DNA from: Cognatundibacterium rugosum
GTDB taxonomy: Bacteria > Pseudomonadota > Gammaproteobacteria > Burkholderiales > Burkholderiaceae_D
Direction: 5' to 3'
Length of the DNA stretch: 64,000 nt
Assembly (NCBI RefSeq): GCF_014284365.1
Contig: NZ_JACOGG010000002.1
Span: forward strand, 124,001 to 188,000
The position numbers were made by a program, and so were the translations under genes. Positions 1-8,126 of this stretch are shown here, one piece after another. Below the pieces are notes generated by a model that saw only the letters and a list, made by a program, of their open reading frames with translations, did no database searches and was not told the DNA's origin. Numbering within the stretch: the stretch's first letter is position 1; every line of letters begins with the position of its first letter.

Positions 1-529
1 TGATCATGCCTTACATGAAACTACGGCAAAAAAAGCACTGCATGACACGCTGGCATTCGACAACGCCATCAAAACAGCAATTGCCAAAGCGAGACTGACA
101 GACCCTGATCTGAAAAATACACTGATCGTTGTCACAGCAGATCACGACCATACACTGGTACTGAACGGTTACGCAAAGCGCACGGGTAAAACTTCTCCAA
201 GCAATGCGGGCGTACTGGGCGTCGTTAAGAATTATGTGACTGGTGCTGTAGAAACGGATCTGGACGGTGCACCGTATTCCATCATCGGATTTGGTAATGG
301 TGAAAACCGCACACAGGCAAACCGCAAGAGTATGTCAAGTCTGGACGATAGTACGACCAGTGCTAACACCTACCATCAGGAAGCCGTCGTACGCGTCAGC
401 GTTGGCAATGAGACACACGGCGGCACAGATGTATTTCTTGGCGCGATAGGAAAAGGTGCAGAAAATTTCCAGGGAACGATAGATAACACCAAAGTATTTA
501 CCTTGGTCAAAACTGCTGCCGGCCTGTAA
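1..529 (+). CDS. Alkaline phosphatase, C-terminal part (cut by window start)
   Basis: The reading frame is open from the first bases (codon phase starts at base 2) to TAA at 527-529, giving about 175 C-terminal residues of a PhoA-type alkaline phosphatase. These periplasmic metalloenzymes release phosphate from phosphomonoesters. The fragment begins in the metal-ligand segment DHALH and contains TADHDHT (Asp-His ligands of the second zinc) and ETHGG (the last zinc-binding His). It ends with the same kind of TIDNTKVF tail as the complete copy that follows 33 bp downstream, so the two are tandem paralogues. They are clearly diverged (for example LVLNGYAKR against LAFNGYGKR). The N-terminus and signal peptide lie outside the window. 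Confidence 0.93.
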   Translation, partial: DHALHETTAKKALHDTLAFDNAIKTAIAKARLTDPDLKNTLIVVTADHDHTLVLNGYAKRTGKTSPSNAGVLGVVKNYVTGAVETDLDGAPYSIIGFGNGENRTQANRKSMSSLDDSTTSANTYHQEAVVRVSVGNETHGGTDVFLGAIGKGAENFQGTIDNTKVFTLVKTAAGL

Positions 530-562
530 TTCAATTCAGATTAAGACAAACGGACATTCAAT

Positions 563-1969
563 ATGAAATCAAGAATTCTAACCGCAGCGATTGCGCTTAC
601 CTTCGCGAATTTTGCTCAGGCTGCCGGCGAAGCTAAAAATATTATCTTCTTCTTAGGCGATGGCATGGGACCATCCACCATCACAGCCTCCCGTATTTAT
701 AAATATGGGGAAGACGGTAGTTTAAATATGGATAAATTCGAACGTACTGCTCGTATCAAAACATATTCTAACGATGCGCAAACTACCGATAGTGCACCGT
801 CCATGGCCGCCTATATGACCGGCGTCAAAATGAACAACGAAGTAATTTCCATGAGTCCCGACACGGTTGCTACCCCACCGGGAAAAGACGTGAATGGCAA
901 CTCTGGTGGTGTCAATAAATGTGCTTCAAATAATGGCACATCTGCACCAACGATCCTCGAAGTTGCAAAATCGAAAGGCAAAGCAGTAGGTTCTATCACT
1001 ACAACCGAACTGACACATGCAACACCCGCCGCTACTTTTTCGCACATCTGTAACCGCAATGCTCAATATGCGATCGCAGCCCAATTAGTCCCTGGCGGCG
1101 CAGGCTATAACACTGCACTGAATGATGGTGTGGATGTCTTGATGGGCGGTGGACGTAACCATTTTCTTCCTTACGATACCAGCATCAGCACAGGGAAAGC
1201 AGGTCGTGCTGACGGACGTAACTTGTTAAATGAACTTGCGGCACAAGGATATACGGTCGCAGCAACACGCACCGATATGCTGGCTGCGCCAACGAATAAA
1301 AAATTCATAGGCATTTACAGCAGCGTGAGCCACCTTGAATACGAGCTGGACAGAACGGCGACGCCACCCTCGGGCGAAGGGGCAAACCAACCCAGTCTTG
1401 CAGAAATGACGACTAAAGCTATCGATATTTTGTCGCAGAACAGTAATGGCTATTTTTTGATGGTAGAAGGTGGACGCATTGACCATGCACTACATGCAAC
1501 CAATGCAAAACGCGCACTGGTTGATACGATCGCCTTCGACGATGCAATCAAAGCTGCTTTAGAAAAAGTCAAATTAACAGATCCTACGCTCAGCAACACC
1601 TTAATCGTCGTCACTGCAGATCACGACCATACACTGGCATTCAATGGATACGGTAAACGCGGCAATCCTATTCTGGATATCAATCGTGATTACAAAACTG
1701 GACAAGCGTCTAAAGATGCAGATGGCAACACCTATACCACCCTTGTTTTTGGCAACGGCCCTAATCGCCCCGATTTGCGGGTCAATCTGGATAGCACGAC
1801 GGTTTTGACGAATAATTATTTGCAAGAAACTGGCGTACGTTTAGCAAGTGAAACGCACGGCGGTGGTGACGTCAAGTTATTTGCCACAGGTGCAGGTGCC
1901 AAAAGTTTTAAAGGCACTATTGACAACACTAAAGTCTTTAGCCTGTTAAAAGCTGCTTTTGGATTTTGA
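563..1969 (+). CDS. phoA: Alkaline phosphatase (PhoA family), exported
   Basis: Complete 468-residue periplasmic alkaline phosphatase. Residues 1-20 are a signal peptide ending in AQA. Visible active-site elements are LGDGMG (metal Asp33), TTDSAPS (nucleophile Ser77), THATPAA (the Asp/Thr magnesium region, here with His-Ala-Thr), EGGRIDHALH (Glu, Asp and His ligands), TADHDHT and ETHGGGD. The length matches the family. ATG at 563 follows the stop of the upstream paralogue by 33 bp, so the pair is probably cotranscribed, and a stem-loop lies just downstream at 2001-2030. Family knowledge predicts phosphate scavenging and Pho-type control, but the promoter is outside the window. The symbol is by family only, because the two copies cannot be told apart functionally from sequence. 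Confidence 0.93.
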   Translation: MKSRILTAAIALTFANFAQAAGEAKNIIFFLGDGMGPSTITASRIYKYGEDGSLNMDKFERTARIKTYSNDAQTTDSAPSMAAYMTGVKMNNEVISMSPDTVATPPGKDVNGNSGGVNKCASNNGTSAPTILEVAKSKGKAVGSITTTELTHATPAATFSHICNRNAQYAIAAQLVPGGAGYNTALNDGVDVLMGGGRNHFLPYDTSISTGKAGRADGRNLLNELAAQGYTVAATRTDMLAAPTNKKFIGIYSSVSHLEYELDRTATPPSGEGANQPSLAEMTTKAIDILSQNSNGYFLMVEGGRIDHALHATNAKRALVDTIAFDDAIKAALEKVKLTDPTLSNTLIVVTADHDHTLAFNGYGKRGNPILDINRDYKTGQASKDADGNTYTTLVFGNGPNRPDLRVNLDSTTVLTNNYLQETGVRLASETHGGGDVKLFATGAGAKSFKGTIDNTKVFSLLKAAFGF

Positions 1970-2000
1970 CGATAGTTAGTATCGCCGTAAAGCAATATGT

Positions 2001-2030
2001 CATGGCCGGATACTCGGGTCTCCGGCCATG
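2001..2030 (+). terminator. Stem-loop after the phosphatase pair
   Basis: A perfect 9-bp inverted repeat, CATGGCCGG (2001-2009) and CCGGCCATG (2022-2030), with a 12-nt loop, lies 31 bp after the phosphatase stop. It is followed by a weakly T-rich run. It probably acts as a transcription end or mRNA 3' stabiliser. The U-tract is poor, so intrinsic termination is uncertain. Confidence 0.55.
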
Positions 2031-2081
2031 AATGTTTGTTGATTCATGTTCCTTCAAAAAATTTCTCATTATTCATTCTTC

Positions 2082-2810
2082 ATGCGCAAACCCTCAACAT
2101 CATTATTACTTCTGGTGGCTTTACTCTCCGTGAGCCATCATCTATGCGCCGCAAGCACATCAGGGTCGATACAAGCGCAGCCGGACAATACGGCACCGGC
2201 ATTGGATTTACGTATCAACTACTATAATAAAATTTTAACCCCGGAAGGCGTGACCAAAGAAACCCGATACGAGGAAATCATGCTTCGTCGCCCCGGACAT
2301 GTGTGGATAGAGCGGATACTGCCCAAGCAATCAAATGCGCATTTAACTGAGTCTGCTGAAAAAGGACACACACACAAACAGTTCAACCACGTAACAACGC
2401 CACGTCATATTTTTATCGATAATGGTCAGACTAAAATTGAATTCATAGATAAAAATCAGAAAGAACTGATTTCGATTCCTGCTGCTGAATTCAATAATGT
2501 GAATTTTGATGGTTCTTGGGATAACGCTTTTTATTTGCTTAATCCAAAACTCATAAAAGAAATTCCACTTTCAAAACGCCAATCTACTATTACCAATGCA
2601 AAATGGCATGAACGGGAAATAAATGGCTCATTCCAACGTATACTTTGGGACGAGCAAAAACAGATACCTCTCAGCATAGAGACGGGAGATAAACACGGAT
2701 TTATTTTCCGCAAACTGGATATTCAAATTGAGAACAAACTGAATGCACAACTGCCTTGGAAGCAAGCGCAATCCTATTCCAGAAAAGAGTATGCAGATTT
2801 TCTGGATTGA
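2082..2810 (+). CDS. Exported protein of unknown function
   Basis: A 242-residue protein that I do not recognise. ATG at 2082 is preferred over ATG at 2046 because it begins directly with a typical signal peptide (MRKPSTS, then a Leu-rich core ending in LCAA). The mature part alternates short beta-type segments (RYEEIMLRRPGHVWIE, HIFIDNGQTKIEFIDKNQKEL, GFIFRKLDIQIE), reminiscent of LolA/LolB-like periplasmic beta-sheet proteins. No family motif is decisive. It follows the alkaline phosphatases in the same direction but beyond a stem-loop, so a functional link is only a guess. Confidence 0.7.
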   Translation: MRKPSTSLLLLVALLSVSHHLCAASTSGSIQAQPDNTAPALDLRINYYNKILTPEGVTKETRYEEIMLRRPGHVWIERILPKQSNAHLTESAEKGHTHKQFNHVTTPRHIFIDNGQTKIEFIDKNQKELISIPAAEFNNVNFDGSWDNAFYLLNPKLIKEIPLSKRQSTITNAKWHEREINGSFQRILWDEQKQIPLSIETGDKHGFIFRKLDIQIENKLNAQLPWKQAQSYSRKEYADFLD

Positions 2811-2905
2811 TTAGCTAAAAGTGCAGTTGAGCCAAGCAGACAATCTATCTGCAACTCAATTGCATTTATTCAGGCATAATATGGCTTTTTTGCATCGGGA
2901 AGGCC

Positions 2906-3397
2906 ATGAAGATCCCTGCTACGCAACCAGTAAAAGTCGCGCTACCCAAGCTCGCGAATAACCTGCTGGAAACCAGCGGCATCCGCAACACCGATGCGCG
3001 CCGCAATGTGCTGACCATGCTGCTGGGCGCCAACCGCGCGCTGACTCATCTGGAAGTGCAGGAAGATTTTCCATCCATGGACAGAGTGACTTTGTATCGC
3101 ACGCTGGATTGTCTGACGGAAGCCGGGCTCATCCACAAAATTTCTGGTGACGACCGCGTATTCCGTTACAGCGCCAGCCATGAGGTACATACGCAAGGTG
3201 CGCCACAGCAGCACCAACATGGACATTTCAAATGTACCCGCTGCACCCGTGTGTTTTGCCTGACCGGGACTGAAGCGCCACTTGCACTACAAAAGCAATT
3301 ACAACATAGCCTGCAAGCCACGCTGGGTAACGGCTTTCAAAGCCACGAAATTGAACTCACGATCAAGGGCTGGTGTGCTTCCTGTGCACAGACCTGA
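2906..3397 (+). CDS. zur: Fur-family regulator, Zur-like
   Basis: A 163-residue metal-dependent repressor. The N-terminal half is the Fur winged helix, with the recognition-helix segment MDRVTLYRTLDCLTEAGLI at about residues 58-76. The C-terminal half has a HQHGHFKC metal region and two cysteine pairs, C110/C113 and C157/C160, which form the structural zinc site. Zur rather than Fur is suggested by the neighbours: a COG0523 zinc-type GTPase starts 47 bp downstream, then a zinc-free DksA and a ZnuD-like receptor. The start is ATG in GGCCATGAAG. The upstream segment around 2876-2886 is AT-rich with a short dyad, but I could not identify a Zur box with confidence. Confidence 0.82.
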   Translation: MKIPATQPVKVALPKLANNLLETSGIRNTDARRNVLTMLLGANRALTHLEVQEDFPSMDRVTLYRTLDCLTEAGLIHKISGDDRVFRYSASHEVHTQGAPQQHQHGHFKCTRCTRVFCLTGTEAPLALQKQLQHSLQATLGNGFQSHEIELTIKGWCASCAQT

Positions 3398-3444
3398 CGG
3401 ACCTAATCCTGAATCATTAAGTACTAATTAAGCAGAAAGACTGT

Positions 3445-4533
3445 ATGGCACTTATTCCCACCACGATCCTGACCGGCTTCCTTGGCGCCGGCAAAACAAC
3501 TCTGCTCAACCACATCCTGCAAGAAGAGCATGGCTTGCGTATCGCCGTGATTGAAAATGAATTTGGCCAGGAAAATATCGACAATGAAATTTTGCTGCAA
3601 GACAGTAATGAGCAAATCATAGAGATGAACAATGGCTGCATTTGCTGTACGGTACGTGGCGATCTGATTGTCGCGCTGGCCAAACTGATAGAACAAAAAC
3701 AGGCTGGCAAGATCGATTTTGATCATGTGTTGATAGAAACCACGGGCCTGGCCAATCCTGGCCCGGTCGCCCAGACTTTTTTTGTTGACGAGGAAGTCGG
3801 CATGCATTACATGCTCGATGCGGTCGTCACTGTGGTAGATGCGCGACATGCCATGCAGCAACTTGATGAGCATGAAGAAGCTCAGCGCCAGGTCGGTTTC
3901 GCCGATAAAATCCTGCTCTCGAAAACGGATCTGGTCGACGCTGCGACGGTGTCTGGATTACGCGCACGGTTGTTGCGTATGAACCCGCGTGCTACCGTCA
4001 GCGAGGTCCATTTCGGTCAGGTCGCCATCAAGGAAGTGCTGGATCTGAAAGGCTTTCATTTAAATGCCAAACTGGAACTCGATCCAGACTTCCTGAAAGC
4101 TGAAGAAACGCATGTGCATGGCGATTGCGACGAACATTGCACCCATGAGCACCACCATCATACACATGAGACGGGCCATGAGAACCATAAGGGCCATGCG
4201 CACCCTGCACATAATCACCATCATGCCCATCACTCAGACGATATCGCAGCCTTTGTATTTACCAGCGAGCGGCCGTTCAACACCGGACAGCTGGATGAAT
4301 TTCTGGGCGGGCTGGTGCAGGTTTTTGGCCCGCGCATGCTGCGCTATAAAGGGGTGTTGTATATGCAAAACGCTGACCGCAAAGTGATTTTTCAAGGAGT
4401 ACATCAAATCATGGGCACAGATGTCGGCATGAAGTGGGCGGAAGACGAAATTAAGCAAAGCAAAATGGTATTTATTGGTAAAAATTTACCAAAAGAGATA
4501 TTTATTCAAGGATTGGAGCAGTGTTTGGTATAA
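3445..4533 (+). CDS. COG0523 (CobW/ZigA-type) metal-chaperone GTPase
   Basis: A 362-residue G3E GTPase, predicted to hand a metal (here probably zinc) to client enzymes. The P-loop GFLGAGKTT is at residues 11-19 and the family metal motif CICC at 65-68 in NNGCICC. A long His-rich stretch (about residues 221-270, many HH/HHH runs with Cys-Glu-His) precedes the CobW C-terminal domain. Linker length and His content fit zinc-related subgroups such as ZigA/YeiR rather than cobalamin-synthesis CobW. It sits between the Zur-like regulator and the cysteine-poor DksA, the arrangement expected for a zinc-limitation regulon. The start at 3445 gives the canonical family N-terminus. Confidence 0.9.
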   Translation: MALIPTTILTGFLGAGKTTLLNHILQEEHGLRIAVIENEFGQENIDNEILLQDSNEQIIEMNNGCICCTVRGDLIVALAKLIEQKQAGKIDFDHVLIETTGLANPGPVAQTFFVDEEVGMHYMLDAVVTVVDARHAMQQLDEHEEAQRQVGFADKILLSKTDLVDAATVSGLRARLLRMNPRATVSEVHFGQVAIKEVLDLKGFHLNAKLELDPDFLKAEETHVHGDCDEHCTHEHHHHTHETGHENHKGHAHPAHNHHHAHHSDDIAAFVFTSERPFNTGQLDEFLGGLVQVFGPRMLRYKGVLYMQNADRKVIFQGVHQIMGTDVGMKWAEDEIKQSKMVFIGKNLPKEIFIQGLEQCLV

Positions 4534-4689
4534 ACTAACGGGCTACCAATAACGATTCTTGTCTGGACTACAAGTGACAGATGCTGCAAAATGCGTCTGC
4601 CTGTTTGGTAAGGGGAGGATATTCCTGCTGAAGCAATACTGTGTTCAGCGTGTCCTATGTACTAACCCGTTGTATCGAAAGTAAGCGAA

Positions 4690-5145
4690 GTGGCAACCAA
4701 ATCAACTAAATCGACTGCTACAGTCAGCGCCCCCGAAGCTCTGCTCACCGAGGAACAAATCCTCGCGATGGGAGAGCAGGATTATATGAACGCTGCTCAA
4801 CTGGCATTTTTCAAGGCCCGTTTGCAGCAGCTTGAAAAGGATTTATTGAAGAATGCCGACGAAACAACCGAGCATCTTCGCGAAACCGTACTTGTTCCTG
4901 ATCCGGCAGATCGTGCCACGATAGAAGAGGAACACGCGTTAGAGTTGCGTACCCGCGACCGCGAACGTAAGTTGCTGAAAAAAGTTCAGCAAGCCATCGC
5001 CAGCATTGATGAAGGTGATTATGGCTGGTGCGAAGAAACCGGTGAACCTATTGGCATTCCACGCCTGCTGGCACGCCCGACAGCGACTTTGTCGCTGGAA
5101 GCACAGCAAAGACGTGAAATGAAGCAAAAACTGTACGGCGATTAA
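4690..5145 (+). CDS. dksA: DksA, zinc-finger-less (C/T/S/A) form
   Basis: A 151-residue RNA polymerase secondary-channel factor that works with ppGpp. The coiled-coil tip carries D71 and D74 (DPADRAT), the residues used by DksA in E. coli. The four zinc-ligand positions, which have the same numbering as in E. coli, read C114, T117, S135 and A138, so the zinc finger cannot form. This resembles zinc-independent DksA2 of Pseudomonas and the form common in alpha- and betaproteobacteria. Translation appears to start at GTG 4690 after AAGCGAAG; no closer ATG fits. The location beside zur and a COG0523 gene supports zinc sparing. It could equally be the cell's only, housekeeping DksA. Confidence 0.92.
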   Translation: MATKSTKSTATVSAPEALLTEEQILAMGEQDYMNAAQLAFFKARLQQLEKDLLKNADETTEHLRETVLVPDPADRATIEEEHALELRTRDRERKLLKKVQQAIASIDEGDYGWCEETGEPIGIPRLLARPTATLSLEAQQRREMKQKLYGD

Positions 5146-5173
5146 TCCTGGCGTCATTTTTGACTGGAATAAT

Positions 5174-5203
5174 AAAAAGCGTGTATGCATTACACGCTTT
5201 TTT
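5174..5203 (+). terminator. Intrinsic terminator of dksA
   Basis: A stem of AAAAAGCGTGTA against TACACGCTTTTT with a 5-nt loop starts 29 bp after the dksA stop. The 3' arm ends in a T-run. This is a typical Rho-independent terminator; the A/T tracts on both sides could let it work on both strands. Confidence 0.88.
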
Positions 5204-5256
5204 CTGACGCGATATCGCAACTATGTTGCATATATGTCGCGAGTAGCGGAACTTCG

Positions 5257-5296
5257 GCAACAAGCAAACGTCTGAGATCAGACGCTTGCTTGTTGC
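5257..5296. repeat. Long near-perfect hairpin between dksA and the receptor block
   Basis: Two 19-nt arms (5257-5275 and 5278-5296), complementary except for one A/C mismatch, are separated by only 2 nt. The hairpin starts with GCAACAAGC and ends with GCTTGTTGC, followed by TTTC. It lies 54 bp after the dksA terminator and 67 bp before the next gene. It may be a second terminator or part of the leader of the downstream metal-uptake genes. Confidence 0.75.
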
Positions 5297-5363
5297 TTTC
5301 TTCCGCGCGCATGCACAGTAAGCGCAAACCACGGAACCCTCTTCTGACTGAATCACACTGAAC

Positions 5364-5759
5364 ATGTCTTTACCGCATGCACAACGCCAACATCAACGCC
5401 GCCTGTGGCTGCTTTGGTGTCTGCTGCCCGCATTATTGCTGGCACAGTGGACCGGCTTGTCGCACCGGCTCGCCCATGCGAACTGGATAGGTGGTAAACC
5501 ACAATTGCAGCTGATCAGCCAGGCCTATTCGGTCTGGAATATTACGGACAGCCAGTCCGATGACAGCGTCATGCACTCCTGTGCATTAACTGACGCCAGC
5601 ACCAGTGCTGCTTATCTGACGTTTTTACCACCGGATGTACCGCTGCTCAATTTGCAGCCAACGTCAATTAGGTATGCAGTGGAGCTCGAATGGCTGGCTC
5701 AGTTGCTGCTGGCATTCGCCTCCCGCGCACCGCCTGTCACACGAAATACCTTCCTCTGA
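5364..5759 (+). CDS. Small membrane-anchored protein of the DUF2946-like type
   Basis: A 131-residue protein with one hydrophobic segment (about residues 13-28, LWLLWCLLPALLLAQW). It is followed by His-containing SHRLAHA, a central HSCALTDAST motif and a C-terminal SRAPPV tail. Small proteins with an N-terminal membrane anchor, an HSCA-(F/L)DA motif and an RAPP end commonly precede TonB-dependent metal receptors in Betaproteobacteria and are annotated DUF2946 or hypothetical; that is from memory, not a search. The TonB receptor starts 91 bp downstream in the same direction. Its role is unknown; His and Cys suggest metal contact. Confidence 0.7.
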   Translation: MSLPHAQRQHQRRLWLLWCLLPALLLAQWTGLSHRLAHANWIGGKPQLQLISQAYSVWNITDSQSDDSVMHSCALTDASTSAAYLTFLPPDVPLLNLQPTSIRYAVELEWLAQLLLAFASRAPPVTRNTFL

Positions 5760-5850
5760 GCCAGTGGGTGGCTGCTGTCACCTCAGGAGCGTGCCTGTCT
5801 GTGTGCAGCGCCACGCACCATTATTTCGTATTCGTGTTTCAGGAAAAACT

Positions 5851-7842
5851 ATGTCTTACCAACTTCGTCTGGCTGCCGCGGCAGTCCTCAGTGCCTTCGC
5901 CTGCCCAACTTTTGCAGAAACTATTTCCACCGTTACCGTCACCTCGAATCCTTTGGGTAAAGGTGAGGATATGCAGGTGCTGACACCTGCCAAAGTACTG
6001 GCCGGTCCCGAATTACGTAATAAAATCAGCACATCTCTGGGCGATACGCTGGGCGGCGAGCTCGGCGTATCGGCATCCGGTTTTGGTGCCGGCGCCTCGC
6101 GACCTATCATTCGCGGCCTGGAAGGGCCACGTATCAAAATTCTGCAGAACGGGATGGGTGTCGCTGATGTCTCCAGTCTGTCGAATGACCATGCGGTGGC
6201 CAGTGAAAGTGCAACTGCCCAGCAAATCGAAATTCTGCGCGGCCCGGCTGCATTATTGTATGGCAGCGGCGCCATAGGTGGCCTGGTGAATGTGATCGAT
6301 GGCCGTATCCCTACCACCCTGAGCAAACAAGTGACGGGTGAAGCGGAATTGCGCGCCGGTAGCGGCAATCAGGAAAAAAGCGGCTCGTTTGGCCTGGATG
6401 GTTCCAGTGGTGCGCTGGCCTGGCATATCGATGGCAACGCCCGTCAGACTGATAACTATGCAATTCCCGGCAAGGCAAATTCAGGAAACCCGAATACTGC
6501 CGTCGGCAGACTGCCATCCAGTTTTACCCGTGAACATAGCCTGACGCTAGGCGGCTCATATATACAGCAATGGGGCTATGTCGGTGCGGCCATGCAAACG
6601 CTGAATGATCATTACGGCATTCCGACTGCAGAAAAATCCTTTATCGACATGCGCCAGAACCGCTTTGATCTGGACAGCAAAGTACGCACCCCTTGGTCAG
6701 GTTTCGAGTCACTCAGCATGAAACTGAGCACGACGGACTATCAGCACACTGAAAAAACCGAACAAGGCAAACCCAATACTAACTTTAAAAATCAATCTAC
6801 CGAAGCACGTCTGGTCCTGAATCACCACACCTGGCAAGGCTGGCAGGGCAGTTGGGGAATGCAATTTGAAACAGTTAAATTTTCTGCCTTATCCGCTGCC
6901 ACCGGACGTGCCGATACGGTACCCGTGACAAAATCAAACTCTGCCGCTGCCTTCGTGCTTGAACAAAAACAAATTGGCGACGTCCTGACCAGTGCCGGAC
7001 TGCGCCTGGAAAACGTGAAACGCACACCTGAGGCCATCGCCAGCCTGCCAGCGCGTCAATTCCATCTGTACTCAGCATCGTTAGGCGGCCTGTGGCAATT
7101 GACACCAGGTTATGCAGCCGGGCTCAGCTACTCATTGGCTCAACGTGCCCCGGCGACGGAGGAACTGTATTCCAATGGCCCGCATGAATCTACCGCGACT
7201 TTTGATATTGGAAATGCCAATATGCAAAAAGAGAAATCACGCAATCTGGAACTCAGCCTGCAGAAAACAAACGGCCTCATACGCTGGAAAATCAATGCTT
7301 TCTACAACCAGGTGCAAAATTATGTCTACGGCCATACTGATGGAGTGAAAGTGAACGAAGAAGGCAACCCAGCCGATGACGCTGAATTCAGCCGTCGCTA
7401 CTGGTCGCAGGCACGCGCCAATATCCATGGTGCTGAAGCTGAGCTCAGTTTCAATCCAACTGGGACGGGTTTTTCTGCACGTGCATTTGCTGACATGTCG
7501 CGCGGCCGTCTGGACAATGCCGGCAATCTGCCACTGCAACCGGCTATCCGCACGGGTGTTGACCTCGGCTATCGCGAAGGCGCATGGCGCGGCTCGGTTA
7601 AAGTACTGCATGCGCAAAAACAAGACCGGCTGGCCAGCTTTGAAAATTATGTCACGCCCTCCTATACTAAAGTCGATCTGGACCTCAGCTATACCCAGGT
7701 GTATTCAGGTGCACAGCTAACCTGGTTTGTGATGGCGAAAAATCTGCTGAATCAGGACATACGGATCTCGACCTCGGTATTGCGTGACAGTGTGCCTCAG
7801 CCAGGACGCCACTTCATTGCGGGTGTCAGAACCAGTTTTTAA
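5851..7842 (+). CDS. TonB-dependent outer-membrane receptor, ZnuD-like
   Basis: A 663-residue beta-barrel receptor. ATG 5851 is chosen because it is preceded by AGGA and begins a clean signal peptide ending TFAE; the upstream in-frame extension overlaps the previous gene and looks non-coding. The plug domain shows SRPIIRGLEGPRIKILQNG, VSSLSNDHAV and ILRGPAALLYGSGAIGG, a signature close to zinc receptor ZnuD. The C-terminus ends in GVRTSF with terminal Phe. Unlike Neisseria ZnuD, I see no His-rich extracellular loop. The context (Zur, COG0523, DksA without zinc finger) supports zinc uptake, but heme or another metal cannot be excluded. Confidence 0.88.
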   Translation: MSYQLRLAAAAVLSAFACPTFAETISTVTVTSNPLGKGEDMQVLTPAKVLAGPELRNKISTSLGDTLGGELGVSASGFGAGASRPIIRGLEGPRIKILQNGMGVADVSSLSNDHAVASESATAQQIEILRGPAALLYGSGAIGGLVNVIDGRIPTTLSKQVTGEAELRAGSGNQEKSGSFGLDGSSGALAWHIDGNARQTDNYAIPGKANSGNPNTAVGRLPSSFTREHSLTLGGSYIQQWGYVGAAMQTLNDHYGIPTAEKSFIDMRQNRFDLDSKVRTPWSGFESLSMKLSTTDYQHTEKTEQGKPNTNFKNQSTEARLVLNHHTWQGWQGSWGMQFETVKFSALSAATGRADTVPVTKSNSAAAFVLEQKQIGDVLTSAGLRLENVKRTPEAIASLPARQFHLYSASLGGLWQLTPGYAAGLSYSLAQRAPATEELYSNGPHESTATFDIGNANMQKEKSRNLELSLQKTNGLIRWKINAFYNQVQNYVYGHTDGVKVNEEGNPADDAEFSRRYWSQARANIHGAEAELSFNPTGTGFSARAFADMSRGRLDNAGNLPLQPAIRTGVDLGYREGAWRGSVKVLHAQKQDRLASFENYVTPSYTKVDLDLSYTQVYSGAQLTWFVMAKNLLNQDIRISTSVLRDSVPQPGRHFIAGVRTSF

Positions 7843-7910
7843 GTGAGAATTCGGCGACTTTTTGTTACGAATTGTAATTCCGGTACCGAGCCGCCAAGTC
7901 TGAAATCAGC

Positions 7911-7934
7911 TTGGGGCGCCCAAAAGCGCCCCAA
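7911..7934 (+). terminator. GC-rich stem-loop after the receptor
   Basis: TTGGGGCGC (7911-7919) pairs perfectly with GCGCCCCAA (7926-7934) over a 6-nt loop, 68 bp after the receptor stop. There is no strong T-run, so this is a probable but not certain terminator. The rest of 7843-8126 is AT-rich towards the next gene and shows nothing else I can name. Confidence 0.55.
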
Positions 7935-8126
7935 ATTGCCGGAAATCAACAGGATCGTCTCTTAATTGCCGCTTATTTCCATAAAACAACTTTTAACTTT
8001 AGTTAAAAATCTCTGACAGGCTTGGAGTCTAATTACATTTCACTTCTAAATCAGAATATACTTGAACCTCAGTAAATATTTTGTCGTTTAACAGCTACAG
8101 TTCAGCTACAATTTTTCGGGATCAAA

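Noticed and set aside
2870-2905. Candidate Zur box before zur
   Set aside because: Only a short AT-rich dyad is visible; it does not match a Zur consensus well enough to call by eye.
5048-5365. Open frame on the minus strand across the dksA end
   Set aside because: It crosses the dksA coding end, its terminator and the hairpin, and has no protein-like composition or ribosome site.
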